Shown here one piece after another: positions 1 to 8,238 of a DNA stretch of 64,000 bases (position 1 is the first letter of the stretch; every line of letters starts with the position of its first letter). The notes under the pieces are model-generated. The model was not told where the DNA came from. It searched no databases and saw only the letters and a list, made by a program, of their open reading frames with translations. The position numbers and the translations under genes are program-made. The DNA comes from Luteimonas abyssi (lineage in GTDB: Bacteria; Pseudomonadota; Gammaproteobacteria; Xanthomonadales; Xanthomonadaceae), in the NCBI RefSeq assembly GCF_001482195.1, contig NZ_KQ759763.1, forward strand, positions 2,278,285-2,342,284, in the 5' to 3' direction.

Positions 1-960
1 GTGACGTTCCCGGCCGCATCCAGGCCGGCGCCTGCACCGAGATAGCCGGCCAGCGCGAGGTTCGCGCCGTACAGCTGCGCACCGGTGACCGCATCGGCAC
101 TGACCGCGGTCACCGCACCCGCGGCCACATTACCCAGGCCGACCGGCGCACCGCTGCCGTCGCCGGTCAGCGTGACCCGGTTGATCAGGTTGCCGTCGAC
201 ATCGACGTCGTAGCGCACCGCCAGGCGGTCCAGTTCGCCGGCGATCTGGGTGACGTTGGCCAGCGACGTGCTGACCGAACCGAACGCGCTCCCCACGTCG
301 CTGTAGTTGCCGCTGCCCAGCGTCCCGTCGGCGCCCACTTCATTGAGCAGGTAATCGGGGGCGGTGACGTTCCCGGCGGCATCGAGCCCCGCGCCCGCGC
401 CGAGATAGCCGGCCAGCGCGAGATTGGCGCCGTACAACTGGGCGCCGTTGACCGCATCGGCACTGACCGCGGTCACCGCACCCGCGGCCACATTGCCCAG
501 GCCGACCGGTGCGCCGCTGCCCGTCCCGGTCAGGGTGACCCGGTTGACCAGGTTGCCGTCGACATCCACGTCGTAACGCACCGCCAACCGGTCGAGCTCG
601 CCGGCCACCTGGGCGACGTTGGCCAGCGAACTGCTGACCGAGCCGAACGCCCCGCCCACGTCGGCGTAGTTGCCACTGCCGAGCGTGCCGCCCGGGCCGA
701 CTTCGGTGAGCGCATAGTCGGGTGCGGTCACGTTCCCCGCGGCATCCAGCCCGGCGCCGGCACCCAGATAGCCGGCCAGCGCGAGGTTGGCGCCATGCAA
801 CTGCGCACCGGTCACGGCCTCGCTGCTGCCGGCCGCCACGGCGCCGGCCGCGACGTTGGCCAGCGTCGTCGGGCCGGTACCGTTGCCGAAGGTCACCCGG
901 GTGAAGTCCGGCACGCCACCGATTTCGTCGTAGCGCACCGCGAACACCTCGACGGTGTCG
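1..960 (-). repeat. 363-bp tandem coding repeats in the adhesin stalk
   Basis: Near-identical units start at 1, 364 and 727, an exact period of 363 bp or 121 codons. Each encodes the same order of motifs: VTLTG.GSGAPVGLGNVAAG, AVxGAQLYGANLALAGYLG, AGAGLDAAGNVTAPDY, then a heptad-like LANV..AGELDRLAVRYDVD. The third copy (727-960) is the most divergent. The array continues past the left edge, so the copy number is unknown. Confidence 0.9.
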
Positions 961-2948
961 ATCAGTTCGATGGCGCCCCGCAACTGGGCGACGTTGACCG
1001 CATCGGTATCGGCGCTGCCCGCGGCGAGATGGGTGAGCTGACGCTCCTGCCCGGCACGTCCGATGGACACCTCGCCGGCGGCGTTCTGCGCGGCGGTCAA
1101 GCCGTATGCCGTGTATCCGGTCTGCGGGCCGCGATCGGCCGCGGAGCGATAGCCGAGCGCCACGCTGTTGACCTGGCTCGACGTCGCCTCGGACCCCAGG
1201 ATGGTCTGCGCATGCGCGGTGCCCAGCGCGCTGTCGCCGACCACCACCGAGTGGCCCAGTCGCGCGTTGTAGTCGGACGTCGGCACACCGGTCGGGTCGA
1301 GAGGATCGTTCAGGCCATTGCCGGGAAAGGCGATCGAGGCATCCACCCGCGGCAGCTCGTGGCGGGCATTGGCGCCGATCACGACTTCCTTGGAGCCGTT
1401 CGCGTAGGCGCCGTCACCGACCAGGACCTGGAAGTCCTGGGCGGGGTTGACCGCCCAGCAATCGGTGCTCACCAGGCCCAGCAGGTTGGCGCACCGCGAC
1501 GCCCAGCCGGGCGCCCGGTCGGGCAGGACCAGGCCGAGCAGGCCGCCGGCGGCACCGTTGTTGATGTTCTGGATGTAGCTGTCGGAGGTGACCCCGCCGA
1601 TGAGCGTGAGATGCGAGCTGCCGCCGGTGCTGGCGTTGCCCAGCGAGCCCAGCAGCGTGCCGACCGGCGTGACGTTGGCCACCGGAAGGCCGAGCACATT
1701 GGTCACCGCGTACGCCTGCATCACGTTGGCGCTGTTGACCGCGAGGTTGCCGTTGCGCACGAAGCCGTCGCCGCCGAACAGGCTGGCACCGGTCGGCCCG
1801 ACGAGCTGGCCGACCCCGCCCACCAGGCCGCCGGTGCCGATGACAAGGCCGGTGTTGGGCTCGTAGGGACGCGGGAACTTCGGGTTCGAGGGTGGAATCG
1901 CCTGCGGTTCGACCGGATCGAAGATGCCGCCGACCACGTTGCCGACACCGCCCGCGACGCCGCCCACGACCGGAGCGACCACGCCATTCACCACGCCGCC
2001 GACGACATTGCCGACGCCGCCCACCACGGGCCCGACCACGTTGTCGACGACACCGCCGATACCCCCGACCACGCCACCGATCAGACCGCGTCCATGCGCC
2101 GTCTCGCGCTGTGCGAACACCGCCAGGTCCACTTCGGCGCCGTCCTCCGGTGCATCCGGGTCTCCGCTGCCGATCGCGGCGGTCGCCTCGGCGGCCGTCC
2201 CGAGCGTCAGCGCATGATCGCCGGTACGCACATCGAGCCCTGCGTCGACGTCGAGTGCGATATCCAGCTCCAGGCCGAGACCTTCTTCGCGCGCGAGCAA
2301 CGCGACCGGCGCCGCGTGGACCGGCAAGGGCGCCGGCGCGCGCGGTGCCTCGTTCATGGCGACCGCCGTGCCGGCCGCGAGACGCGCGGTCACCGACGTG
2401 GCGGCCTCGGGCAGCACGCGGGCCAACGCGGCTCCGGTGTCGACGCGCGTCTCCACCGCGGCCTGCACCCGCGGCGTCGCGGCCGACGCCTGCCGGACGA
2501 CGGCGCGCGGTGTCTGCGCGATGGCGACCAAGGCTTCACGGGCCGCCGGCACGACGCTCGGCGGAACACGAGAAGCGACGGCCGCATCCGCCTTCATGCT
2601 GGGGGGAGCATGGACCGGAGCGGATGCGGCCGCCGCAAGACTGACGCCTGCCGAACCCGCAGCGCCTGCGTCGACCCTTCCCGCGGCGGATGCGGCGACC
2701 GCGACCGGTTGCGGCGCATACTTGTCCGCCAACGCGAGCATGTCCGACATCCGCGTATCGACCGTGGCGCTGGCCGTGTCGACGTGCAATGCGAACGAAA
2801 GACCGATGAACAGCGCGGCCAGCACGCAACGCAATTCGCGTTCACGGCCGACGGGACCCGCGAGTCCGCGGCGTGCGGACGCGAGTTCGGAGCACACCAC
2901 GAGCATCCGGCGCTCGCGGTTCCAGATCAGACGATAGATGCGGTTCAT
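1..2948 (-). CDS. Trimeric autotransporter adhesin (YadA/Hep-Hag type), 5' part; runs off the left edge
   Basis: This is a type Vc surface adhesin, 982 codons of which are visible. The start at 2948 gives MNRIYRLIWNRERRMLVVCS, a clear extended signal peptide region (ESPR) followed by a hydrophobic core at residues 41-54. Residues about 285-345 are an unusual Gly/Val-rich stretch (repeats such as VVGGVGNVVGG). Residues about 550-635 look like a YadA-type head, with SVALGYRSAA-like left-handed beta-roll strands. A neck motif (QLTHLAAGSADTDAVNVAQL) follows near residue 636. From about residue 660 the stalk consists of 121-residue repeats, each with an AVTGAQLYG or AVNGAQLYG motif. The C-terminal membrane anchor must lie outside the window. 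A G-rich stretch (tggggggcgcc) just upstream could serve as ribosome binding site. The reading frame is open throughout. Long ORFs on the opposite strand here are shadows. Confidence 0.9.
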   Translation of the reverse strand, partial: MNRIYRLIWNRERRMLVVCSELASARRGLAGPVGRERELRCVLAALFIGLSFALHVDTASATVDTRMSDMLALADKYAPQPVAVAASAAGRVDAGAAGSAGVSLAAAASAPVHAPPSMKADAAVASRVPPSVVPAAREALVAIAQTPRAVVRQASAATPRVQAAVETRVDTGAALARVLPEAATSVTARLAAGTAVAMNEAPRAPAPLPVHAAPVALLAREEGLGLELDIALDVDAGLDVRTGDHALTLGTAAEATAAIGSGDPDAPEDGAEVDLAVFAQRETAHGRGLIGGVVGGIGGVVDNVVGPVVGGVGNVVGGVVNGVVAPVVGGVAGGVGNVVGGIFDPVEPQAIPPSNPKFPRPYEPNTGLVIGTGGLVGGVGQLVGPTGASLFGGDGFVRNGNLAVNSANVMQAYAVTNVLGLPVANVTPVGTLLGSLGNASTGGSSHLTLIGGVTSDSYIQNINNGAAGGLLGLVLPDRAPGWASRCANLLGLVSTDCWAVNPAQDFQVLVGDGAYANGSKEVVIGANARHELPRVDASIAFPGNGLNDPLDPTGVPTSDYNARLGHSVVVGDSALGTAHAQTILGSEATSSQVNSVALGYRSAADRGPQTGYTAYGLTAAQNAAGEVSIGRAGQERQLTHLAAGSADTDAVNVAQLRGAIELIDTVEVFAVRYDEIGGVPDFTRVTFGNGTGPTTLANVAAGAVAAGSSEAVTGAQLHGANLALAGYLGAGAGLDAAGNVTAPDYALTEVGPGGTLGSGNYADVGGAFGSVSSSLANVAQVAGELDRLAVRYDVDVDGNLVNRVTLTGTGSGAPVGLGNVAAGAVTAVSADAVNGAQLYGANLALAGYLGAGAGLDAAGNVTAPDYLLNEVGADGTLGSGNYSDVGSAFGSVSTSLANVTQIAGELDRLAVRYDVDVDGNLINRVTLTGDGSGAPVGLGNVAAGAVTAVSADAVTGAQLYGANLALAGYLGAGAGLDAAGNV

Positions 2949-3133
2949 GGCGCCCCCCAGGCGTTGATGACGTGGACGAGGGCGCTCTGTGCGTGCCTCG
3001 TGGGGGGATTACAGCGTCGGGACTGCGCGCCGCTTGCGCTGCAACGGCACATCGTGCCGCCTTTCCGGCAGGCGCTTCAGCGAAAGCGGCAGGACGATGA
3101 GCGTAATCGGCAAACGTCGTCCTGGCCGCCTCG

Positions 3134-4159
3134 TCAGTTCAACGAGGCGCCTTCATCGTGTGGTGGGTGGCGCATCAACGTTTCGCTGGGCAGCTCGCCG
3201 AACACGCGTCGGTAATTGTCGGCGAATCGCGACAGATCCCAGAGGCCGCAGGCGAGCGCGATCGCCTTGACCGTCCTGCGCGCGCCGTCGGCCATCGACA
3301 GGCTGCGGCAGGCCGCGCACAACCGCAGCATCGACAGGTATCGCGTGGGCGACAGCCCCAGCATGTGCTCGAACGCGTAGCGCAGCGCGCGCTCGCTGAC
3401 GCCCGCCGCCGTGCACAACTCCTGCAGATAGATGTCGCGACGCATGTGTTGGCGCATGAAGGCTTCGGCACGCTGCACGATCAAGTAGTGCGAGTGGTGC
3501 GCGCGCGGGCAGACCGGACGTTCGCGCGTACTGGCCGCCAACGCTGCCTGGATGTGCTGTTCGAGCAAGGCCTCGACTTCGTCGTCGAGCAGGCGACCGT
3601 CGACCACGCGACGCGCCAGCCCCTCGCAATGCATCCGCAGGCGCTCGCCCCAGCCCCCGCCTTCGGTGCGGAACAACGAGAGCGCCCGCGACGGCGGCAA
3701 CCCCTCCCGCAGGCTGAGCTCGGTGAAACGGCGCTGCAGGCGGCGTACAGGCATCAACACGAGCAGGACGTGCGAGTTCTCGGACAGCACGAACTCGCTG
3801 ATGCCCTCGGCCAGCACGGTCAGCGCGAGGCCGGACGACAACGGCGTGCCATGGCACCAGCTCTTCGCCGGGTCGGTGGACTGCACGAAGCCGACCATGC
3901 ACCAGTCCAGCGGCAGCATGAAGCGCCCCCGGAACCGGAAACCGGTCCTCGCCGAAAGAAACAGTGCACCGTCGTGGACGCGCGATTCGAGAGCCACGCG
4001 TGGATTGCCGCCATCGAGCAGCGTCAGTTCCAGATCGCAGACCCGCAACACGCCGGTCAGCGTGGCCAGATCCGTGGATCGCATTCCTTCGGTCGATTCG
4101 ATGTCGGTCGCCATCCAAGCAGCCCCCCATTCTTCCTGGGAGAGCACCATCCGCAGCAT
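3134..4159 (-). CDS. AraC-family transcriptional regulator
   Basis: This is a DNA-binding regulator of the AraC/XylS family. The last 100 residues form the double helix-turn-helix domain: RRDIYLQELCTAAGVSERAL is the first HTH, and KAIALACGLWDLSRFADNYR with VFGELPSETL matches the conserved second HTH and tail. The N-terminal 220 residues are a divergent sensing or dimerisation domain with no recognised ligand motif. The start is uncertain. ATG at 4159 gives 341 aa. A TTG at 4255 would add 32 low-complexity residues, and neither start has a good ribosome binding site. The gene lies between the adhesin and the tad operon and points away from tad, so either may be its target; that is inference only. 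Confidence 0.82.
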   Translation of the reverse strand: MLRMVLSQEEWGAAWMATDIESTEGMRSTDLATLTGVLRVCDLELTLLDGGNPRVALESRVHDGALFLSARTGFRFRGRFMLPLDWCMVGFVQSTDPAKSWCHGTPLSSGLALTVLAEGISEFVLSENSHVLLVLMPVRRLQRRFTELSLREGLPPSRALSLFRTEGGGWGERLRMHCEGLARRVVDGRLLDDEVEALLEQHIQAALAASTRERPVCPRAHHSHYLIVQRAEAFMRQHMRRDIYLQELCTAAGVSERALRYAFEHMLGLSPTRYLSMLRLCAACRSLSMADGARRTVKAIALACGLWDLSRFADNYRRVFGELPSETLMRHPPHDEGASLN

Positions 4160-4651
4160 CGCCAACGGTCCGGATCCGATCGCATCCTGTTGTCCGCCCG
4201 CATCCTGCGGCGCGTTTGAGGCTCCGGTTCCTACCGCCGGTCGGTCGACCGGCAAGGCGAAGCAGCGTTTGGGGCCCCCCGACCCAACTTCGACGTTGAT
4301 CTAATCAGTCCACCCGTCCGGACAATGCACATTTTCGGCAGTCTGCGGCGCCTGCTCAACGGCCCCCGCACGATGGATCGGGTGTTTTCCGTTTGCGTTC
4401 ATTTTCTTCACACGGAATTTTCACGTCGGTTGCCGAATTTGTGCAGCGAACACGCATCCATCGTGACGAGGATGTGTTCAACGCGCCGTGGAGCGCGTGA
4501 GGTGCGCGACACGGGGGAAGCGCACTGTCCGGAGCCGACGCTCGCAGACCGCAGCTTCGACATCGGGTATCCGCCCAGGCTTCCCTGACCAACGTCCGCC
4601 GCCTCACCGGGGATCCCGGCCATCTCGGCCGGCGAAGCGAGGAGGAGTGAC
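4160..4651. other. Intergenic region between the AraC gene and the tad operon
   Basis: About 490 bp with no supported gene. The stretch 4325-4450 is clearly more AT-rich than its surroundings, with TTTT and AATTT tracts, and it holds two similar motifs: GAATTTTCAC (about 4418) and GAATTTGTGC (about 4436). These would suit a regulator-binding and promoter zone for flp and the AraC gene. A strong ribosome binding site (GAGGAGGAG) closes the region just before the flp start at 4652. Confidence 0.5.
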
Positions 4652-4852
4652 ATGGAAAGGTTCAAGGCGTTTCTGAAGGAAGAGGACGGGGTGACCGCGC
4701 TGGAGTACGGTCTGCTCGCGGCGGTGATCGCGGGGGTGCTGGTCGTCGCGGCAGGGCCTGCGATCGGCGGCTTCTTCGAAGAGCTGTTTACTGCACTCGG
4801 CAACGCGGTGAGCAACGCCGTGGGAGAAGCTGGCTCGGCCGGCGACCCCTGA
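4652..4852 (+). CDS. flp: Flp/Fap-type pilin subunit
   Basis: This is the major structural subunit of a type IVb Flp (Tad) pilus, 66 aa. It has the class III prepilin layout: a short charged leader (MERFKAFLKEEDG), a cleavage site before VTALEYGLLAAVIAG, and then one hydrophobic helix. The Glu and Tyr after the cleavage site (ALEYG) are the conserved Flp EY pair. A GAGGAGGAG ribosome binding site lies 6-14 bp upstream. It is the first gene of the tad operon and is followed after 9 bp by its presumed peptidase. Only one pilin gene is present, so a single-pilin system is likely. Confidence 0.93.
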   Translation: MERFKAFLKEEDGVTALEYGLLAAVIAGVLVVAAGPAIGGFFEELFTALGNAVSNAVGEAGSAGDP

Positions 4853-4861
4853 GCCGCCGCA

Positions 4862-5386
4862 GTGACCGCGACCCTGCTGATCGCGATCGTCCTGGGCTGC
4901 CGGATCGTGGCCGGCGACCTGTTCGAACGACGCATCCCCAACCGCTGGTTGCTGGCCGCGCTGCTGGGAGGCCTCGCGTGCCACCTGGCTGCGGCCGTCG
5001 CCGGTGACACCGGCGCTGCCGGTCGTGCGTTGCTGGGACTGGCGATCGGCGTCGCGGTCCTGCTGCCCTTCCACCTCCTGGGCTGGATGGGCGCGGGGGA
5101 CGTCAAGTACTTCGGCGTGATCGGCCTGCTGCTCGGGCCGCAGGCGCTGCCGGCGGTCTGGGTTGTCGCCAGCCTGATCGCCGGCGGGCATGCGGCCCTG
5201 CTGCTGGCCGGACGGCTGCGTGTCCTGCGGTGGCTGCATCCCCTGCGCACCGACGCCGAAACGCCACTGAGCGCCGCATCGCACAGACCGGGACGGGTGC
5301 GCACCCGCGGCATTCCTTACGCCGCCTACCTGTCGGTCGGCGTCTTCGCATGGATCGTCGTGCACCTGGGAGGCCTCCATGGCTAG
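4862..5386 (+). CDS. cpaA: Prepilin peptidase, A24 family (TadV/CpaA)
   Basis: This inner-membrane aspartyl protease should cleave the Flp and TadE/G-type leader peptides. It is 174 aa with several hydrophobic segments. The two catalytic Asp motifs are visible: GDLFERRIPNRW near residue 19 and the GxGD-type GAGDVKYF near residue 80. It is short, like TadV/CpaA, and lacks the methyltransferase half found in PilD. GTG at 4862 is the start, following flp by 9 bp; the 3' end overlaps tadE by 8 bp, which suggests coupled translation. Confidence 0.88.
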   Translation: MTATLLIAIVLGCRIVAGDLFERRIPNRWLLAALLGGLACHLAAAVAGDTGAAGRALLGLAIGVAVLLPFHLLGWMGAGDVKYFGVIGLLLGPQALPAVWVVASLIAGGHAALLLAGRLRVLRWLHPLRTDAETPLSAASHRPGRVRTRGIPYAAYLSVGVFAWIVVHLGGLHG

Positions 5387-5846
5387 GCACCTGCACAACC
5401 GGCGCCGCGCACGTGGCGTGGCGACCCTCGAGTTCGTCTTCATCCTGATCTTCGGCGTGATGCCGCTCGTCCTGGCCACGGGCACCGGGGTGCTGGTGAT
5501 GGCCGCCCATCAGGCCGTGACCCTGGCCGCCGCCGAGGGCGCGCGCGCATCGCTCGGCGACGGCACACCGAGCCAGCGAAAGGCCCTGGCCTGCGCGACC
5601 GCCGCGTCGGCGATGGCGTGGCTGCTGGAGTTCTCCGACGACGACGATGCCTGCACCAGCGGCGCCATCCGGGTGGAGTCGGTCACATGCGGCACCAGCG
5701 ACCTGCCGGGCGACTGCATGCGGGTCCGTACGCGCTTCGAATACGGACGCCACCCGCTGCTGCCGGGAACCGGACGCCTCTACACGGCAGCGTTCGACGG
5801 CCCCGTCCAGTCGGTGGCCATCGTCCGCCTCGGCGATCTCGACTGA
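5379..5846 (+). CDS. tadE: TadE-like minor pseudopilin
   Basis: A 155-aa protein with a TadE-type N-terminus: a basic leader (MARHLHNRRRARG), then VATLEFVFILIFGVMPLVLA, a single transmembrane helix with the conserved Glu five residues after the processing Gly. TadE and TadF proteins are minor pseudopilins processed by TadV and needed for Flp pilus assembly. The extracytoplasmic part carries four Cys (at about residues 67, 88, 101 and 109) that could form disulfides. It overlaps cpaA and precedes cpaB by 52 bp. No separate TadF gene was seen. Confidence 0.85.
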   Translation: MARHLHNRRRARGVATLEFVFILIFGVMPLVLATGTGVLVMAAHQAVTLAAAEGARASLGDGTPSQRKALACATAASAMAWLLEFSDDDDACTSGAIRVESVTCGTSDLPGDCMRVRTRFEYGRHPLLPGTGRLYTAAFDGPVQSVAIVRLGDLD

Positions 5847-5898
5847 GGGCTCACGACATGCTCCGCCCCCTCGCCCCTGCGACCCTGGAAGCCCATCG

Positions 5899-6903
5899 AT
5901 GCACCGGATGACGCGTATCGCCGCCCTCGCCCTGGTCGTCGTGTCGATCGTGCTCGCCGCGACCGCGATCGGCCTGGCGCGCAAACCATCGGCGGCCGCT
6001 CCCATCCCGGTCCTGACGGACGTGGGACGGACCGAGCGCACACCCGCGGTCACGGTGATCGTGGCGGCGCGCGATCTGCACGCGGGGCACCCCATTGGCG
6101 CCGAGGACGTCACCACCACGCGCGCAGGCGATCGCCCGGCTGGCGCGCTGCCCAGCGAGGATGCGGCGGTGGGCAAGGTGTTGCTGCGCGACGTCGCCGC
6201 CGGCACACCGCTGGCGGTCGACGATCTCGCCCGCGGAATCGCCGCCAGCCTGCGCGTCGGCGAGCGCGCCGTCGCGGTACCGGTAGACGAACTCAGCGGC
6301 GTCGGCCATCGCATCGCGCCCGGCGACCTGGTCGACGTGTTCGTCCATCTCCGACTCGGCGAACGCGGCGAGGAGCGACGCCAGACACGATTGCTGCTGT
6401 CGCGCCTGCGCGTGCTGGGCTATGGTGGCGACGACCTCGCTCCCGCCCCGGCCCGAGAAGACGAGACCGCCTTCGACGACGACCCTCGCGCAGCGACCAT
6501 CGCCGCGAGTGCAGGCGCGAGCGCAACCAGCCGTCGCCGCGAGACGACCGCCGCACGCAGCGCCATCCTCGCCATTCCGGTGGATCAGGTGCAGCGGCTG
6601 CTGCTGGCCTCGCAACAGGGGGCGTTGTCGCTGGCCCTGCGCCACCCCGCGGACACCGCGGTCGCCGATGCGGACCTGTTTCCGCAGCCCCGCCGTGTGT
6701 TGAGTGCCCGCCGCGACCTCCAGCCGGACGATCGCGACGCGCTCGCCCGGCCCGAGAACATCGCCTATGCCGGCACCGATCTGGATGCGCTCGCCGGCAG
6801 CGCCGCGGCCGCGCCCCCACCGCCGCGTCCGGCCGAGCGGCCGCGTACGGCAAGCATCGAAATCATCCGCGGCGATGGCCGGCAGTCCGGGGGCACCCGA
6901 TGA
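5899..6903 (+). CDS. cpaB: Flp pilus assembly protein CpaB (RcpC)
   Basis: A 334-aa periplasmic protein anchored by one N-terminal helix (residues about 5-26). It is followed by an SAF-like domain (VIVAARDLHAGHPIGAEDV, with VGKVLLRDVAAGTPLAVDDL) and an RcpC region (VGERAVAVPVDELSGVGHRIAPGDLVDV). CpaB proteins associate with the outer-membrane secretin of Tad systems. The C-terminal 50 residues are Ala/Pro/Arg-rich and probably disordered. Start 5899 was chosen because it gives a normal signal anchor, while the longer open frame upstream only overlaps tadE. The stop overlaps the cpaC start (ATGATG at 6900). Confidence 0.88.
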   Translation: MHRMTRIAALALVVVSIVLAATAIGLARKPSAAAPIPVLTDVGRTERTPAVTVIVAARDLHAGHPIGAEDVTTTRAGDRPAGALPSEDAAVGKVLLRDVAAGTPLAVDDLARGIAASLRVGERAVAVPVDELSGVGHRIAPGDLVDVFVHLRLGERGEERRQTRLLLSRLRVLGYGGDDLAPAPAREDETAFDDDPRAATIAASAGASATSRRRETTAARSAILAIPVDQVQRLLLASQQGALSLALRHPADTAVADADLFPQPRRVLSARRDLQPDDRDALARPENIAYAGTDLDALAGSAAAAPPPPRPAERPRTASIEIIRGDGRQSGGTR

Positions 6904-8219
6904 TGCGCCGCGCGCTACTGCCACCGACGCGCCTGCTCGCCGGCTCGCTCGTCGCCTGGTCCTTGCTGCCGGCGTTGTGGCTCGCCCTGTTGATCCCGGC
7001 CGTCGCACAGACGCCGGTGGTCCTGGAGACCCACGAGCAACGCCCCTGGGCGCTGCCCGCCGACCTGGAGCGCATCGCGGTGGCCAATCCCGAGGTGGCC
7101 GACGTCCTGCTCCTGGACGGTCGCCGCAACGCCCTGCTGCTGGGCCGCTCTCCGGGTCAGACCACCCTGCTGGTCTGGCGCCGCGGCCAGGGCGAACCGA
7201 CGCGCACCCGGCTGGAAGTGCGCGCGCCACTGCAGGCCGCGCTCGCGACCGATCCCGCACGCGTGCAGGCCGACGGCGGGCATGCGCTGCTGTCGGGCAG
7301 CTTCCCGGACATGCTCGAACACGAACGCTATCGCCAGGCCGCGGCGATCGCCTCGGGCCAGGAAGCGGTCATCGACCAGTCCAGCGTCTCCGCCGGCGTC
7401 GTGCAGGTCGAGGTGCGGGTGGTCGAGTTCAACCGCAACGTCCTGCGCCAGCTCGGCCTGAACTTCCAGAACCGCAACGGCGGCTTCCGCTACGGGTTCA
7501 CCAGTCCCGGCGTGGGACGCGCCGACGGCGGCGAGGGCGACCTGCTGTCGTCGGCATTCCGGATCGCCCTCGGGTCCGACCGCAACAGCTGGAGCGCCAG
7601 CCTCGACCTGCTGCAGAGCAACGGCATGGCGCGGATCCTCGCCGAGCCCACCCTGGTCGCCCTGTCCGGACAGAGCGCGAGTTTCCTCGCCGGCGGCGAA
7701 CTGCCGATCCTGGAGCCGCAGGGCCTGGGCACCACGACAGTGGCGTTCAAACCGTTCGGCATCGGGCTGACCGTCACGCCGACGGTGCTGTCGCCGGACC
7801 GGATCGCACTCAAGGTCGCGCCGGAAGCCAGCGATCTCGACTACGCCAACGGCGTGACCCTCGACGGCGTGCAGATCCCCGCCATCACCACGCGCCGTGC
7901 CGATACCACGGTGGAGCTCGGCGACGGCGAGAGCTTCGTCATCGGTGGGCTGGTCAGCAGCACCCTGAGTTCCACCGTCGACAAGATTCCCTTGCTGGGC
8001 GACCTCCCGATCATCGGCAGCTTCTTCCGCAATCTCGACTATCGCCGCCAGGAACGCGAACTGGTCATCGTGGTCACGCCGCGCCTGGTGCGCCCGCTGG
8101 CGCGCGGCACCGAACTCACCCTGCCCGGCGACCGGGAAACGCAGCCCCGGCATTCGCCATGGGCTTCCTGGCTCCTGCATCCGGCCGGCTCGGATCCGCT
8201 CCCGGGTTTTTCCAGGTGA
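6900..8219 (+). CDS. cpaC: Tad secretin CpaC (RcpA)
   Basis: The outer-membrane channel of the Flp pilus, 439 aa. The N-terminus has a signal peptide ending near VAQT. Next is the pilus-formation N-terminal domain (IAVANPEVADVLLLDGRRNALLLG), and then a secretin domain from about residue 165 to 400. The secretin core is recognisable by VEVRVVEFNRNVLRQLGLNF, LLQSNGMARILAEPTLVALSG and VDKIPLLGDLPIIGSFFRN. The family is usually 420-520 aa, so this looks complete. It overlaps cpaB by 4 bp and precedes cpaE by 19 bp. Confidence 0.92.
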   Translation: MMRRALLPPTRLLAGSLVAWSLLPALWLALLIPAVAQTPVVLETHEQRPWALPADLERIAVANPEVADVLLLDGRRNALLLGRSPGQTTLLVWRRGQGEPTRTRLEVRAPLQAALATDPARVQADGGHALLSGSFPDMLEHERYRQAAAIASGQEAVIDQSSVSAGVVQVEVRVVEFNRNVLRQLGLNFQNRNGGFRYGFTSPGVGRADGGEGDLLSSAFRIALGSDRNSWSASLDLLQSNGMARILAEPTLVALSGQSASFLAGGELPILEPQGLGTTTVAFKPFGIGLTVTPTVLSPDRIALKVAPEASDLDYANGVTLDGVQIPAITTRRADTTVELGDGESFVIGGLVSSTLSSTVDKIPLLGDLPIIGSFFRNLDYRRQERELVIVVTPRLVRPLARGTELTLPGDRETQPRHSPWASWLLHPAGSDPLPGFSR

Positions 8220-8238
8220 CCGGAGGCCTCTGTCGATC

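Noticed and set aside
1-960. CRISPR array suggested by regular repeats
   Set aside because: The 363-bp units are contiguous, protein-coding and without spacers.
795-3215. 806-codon open frame on the plus strand
   Set aside because: It is antisense to the adhesin, low in normal protein composition (runs of Arg, Gly, His, Asp) and arises from the high GC. The minus frame has a signal peptide and family motifs.
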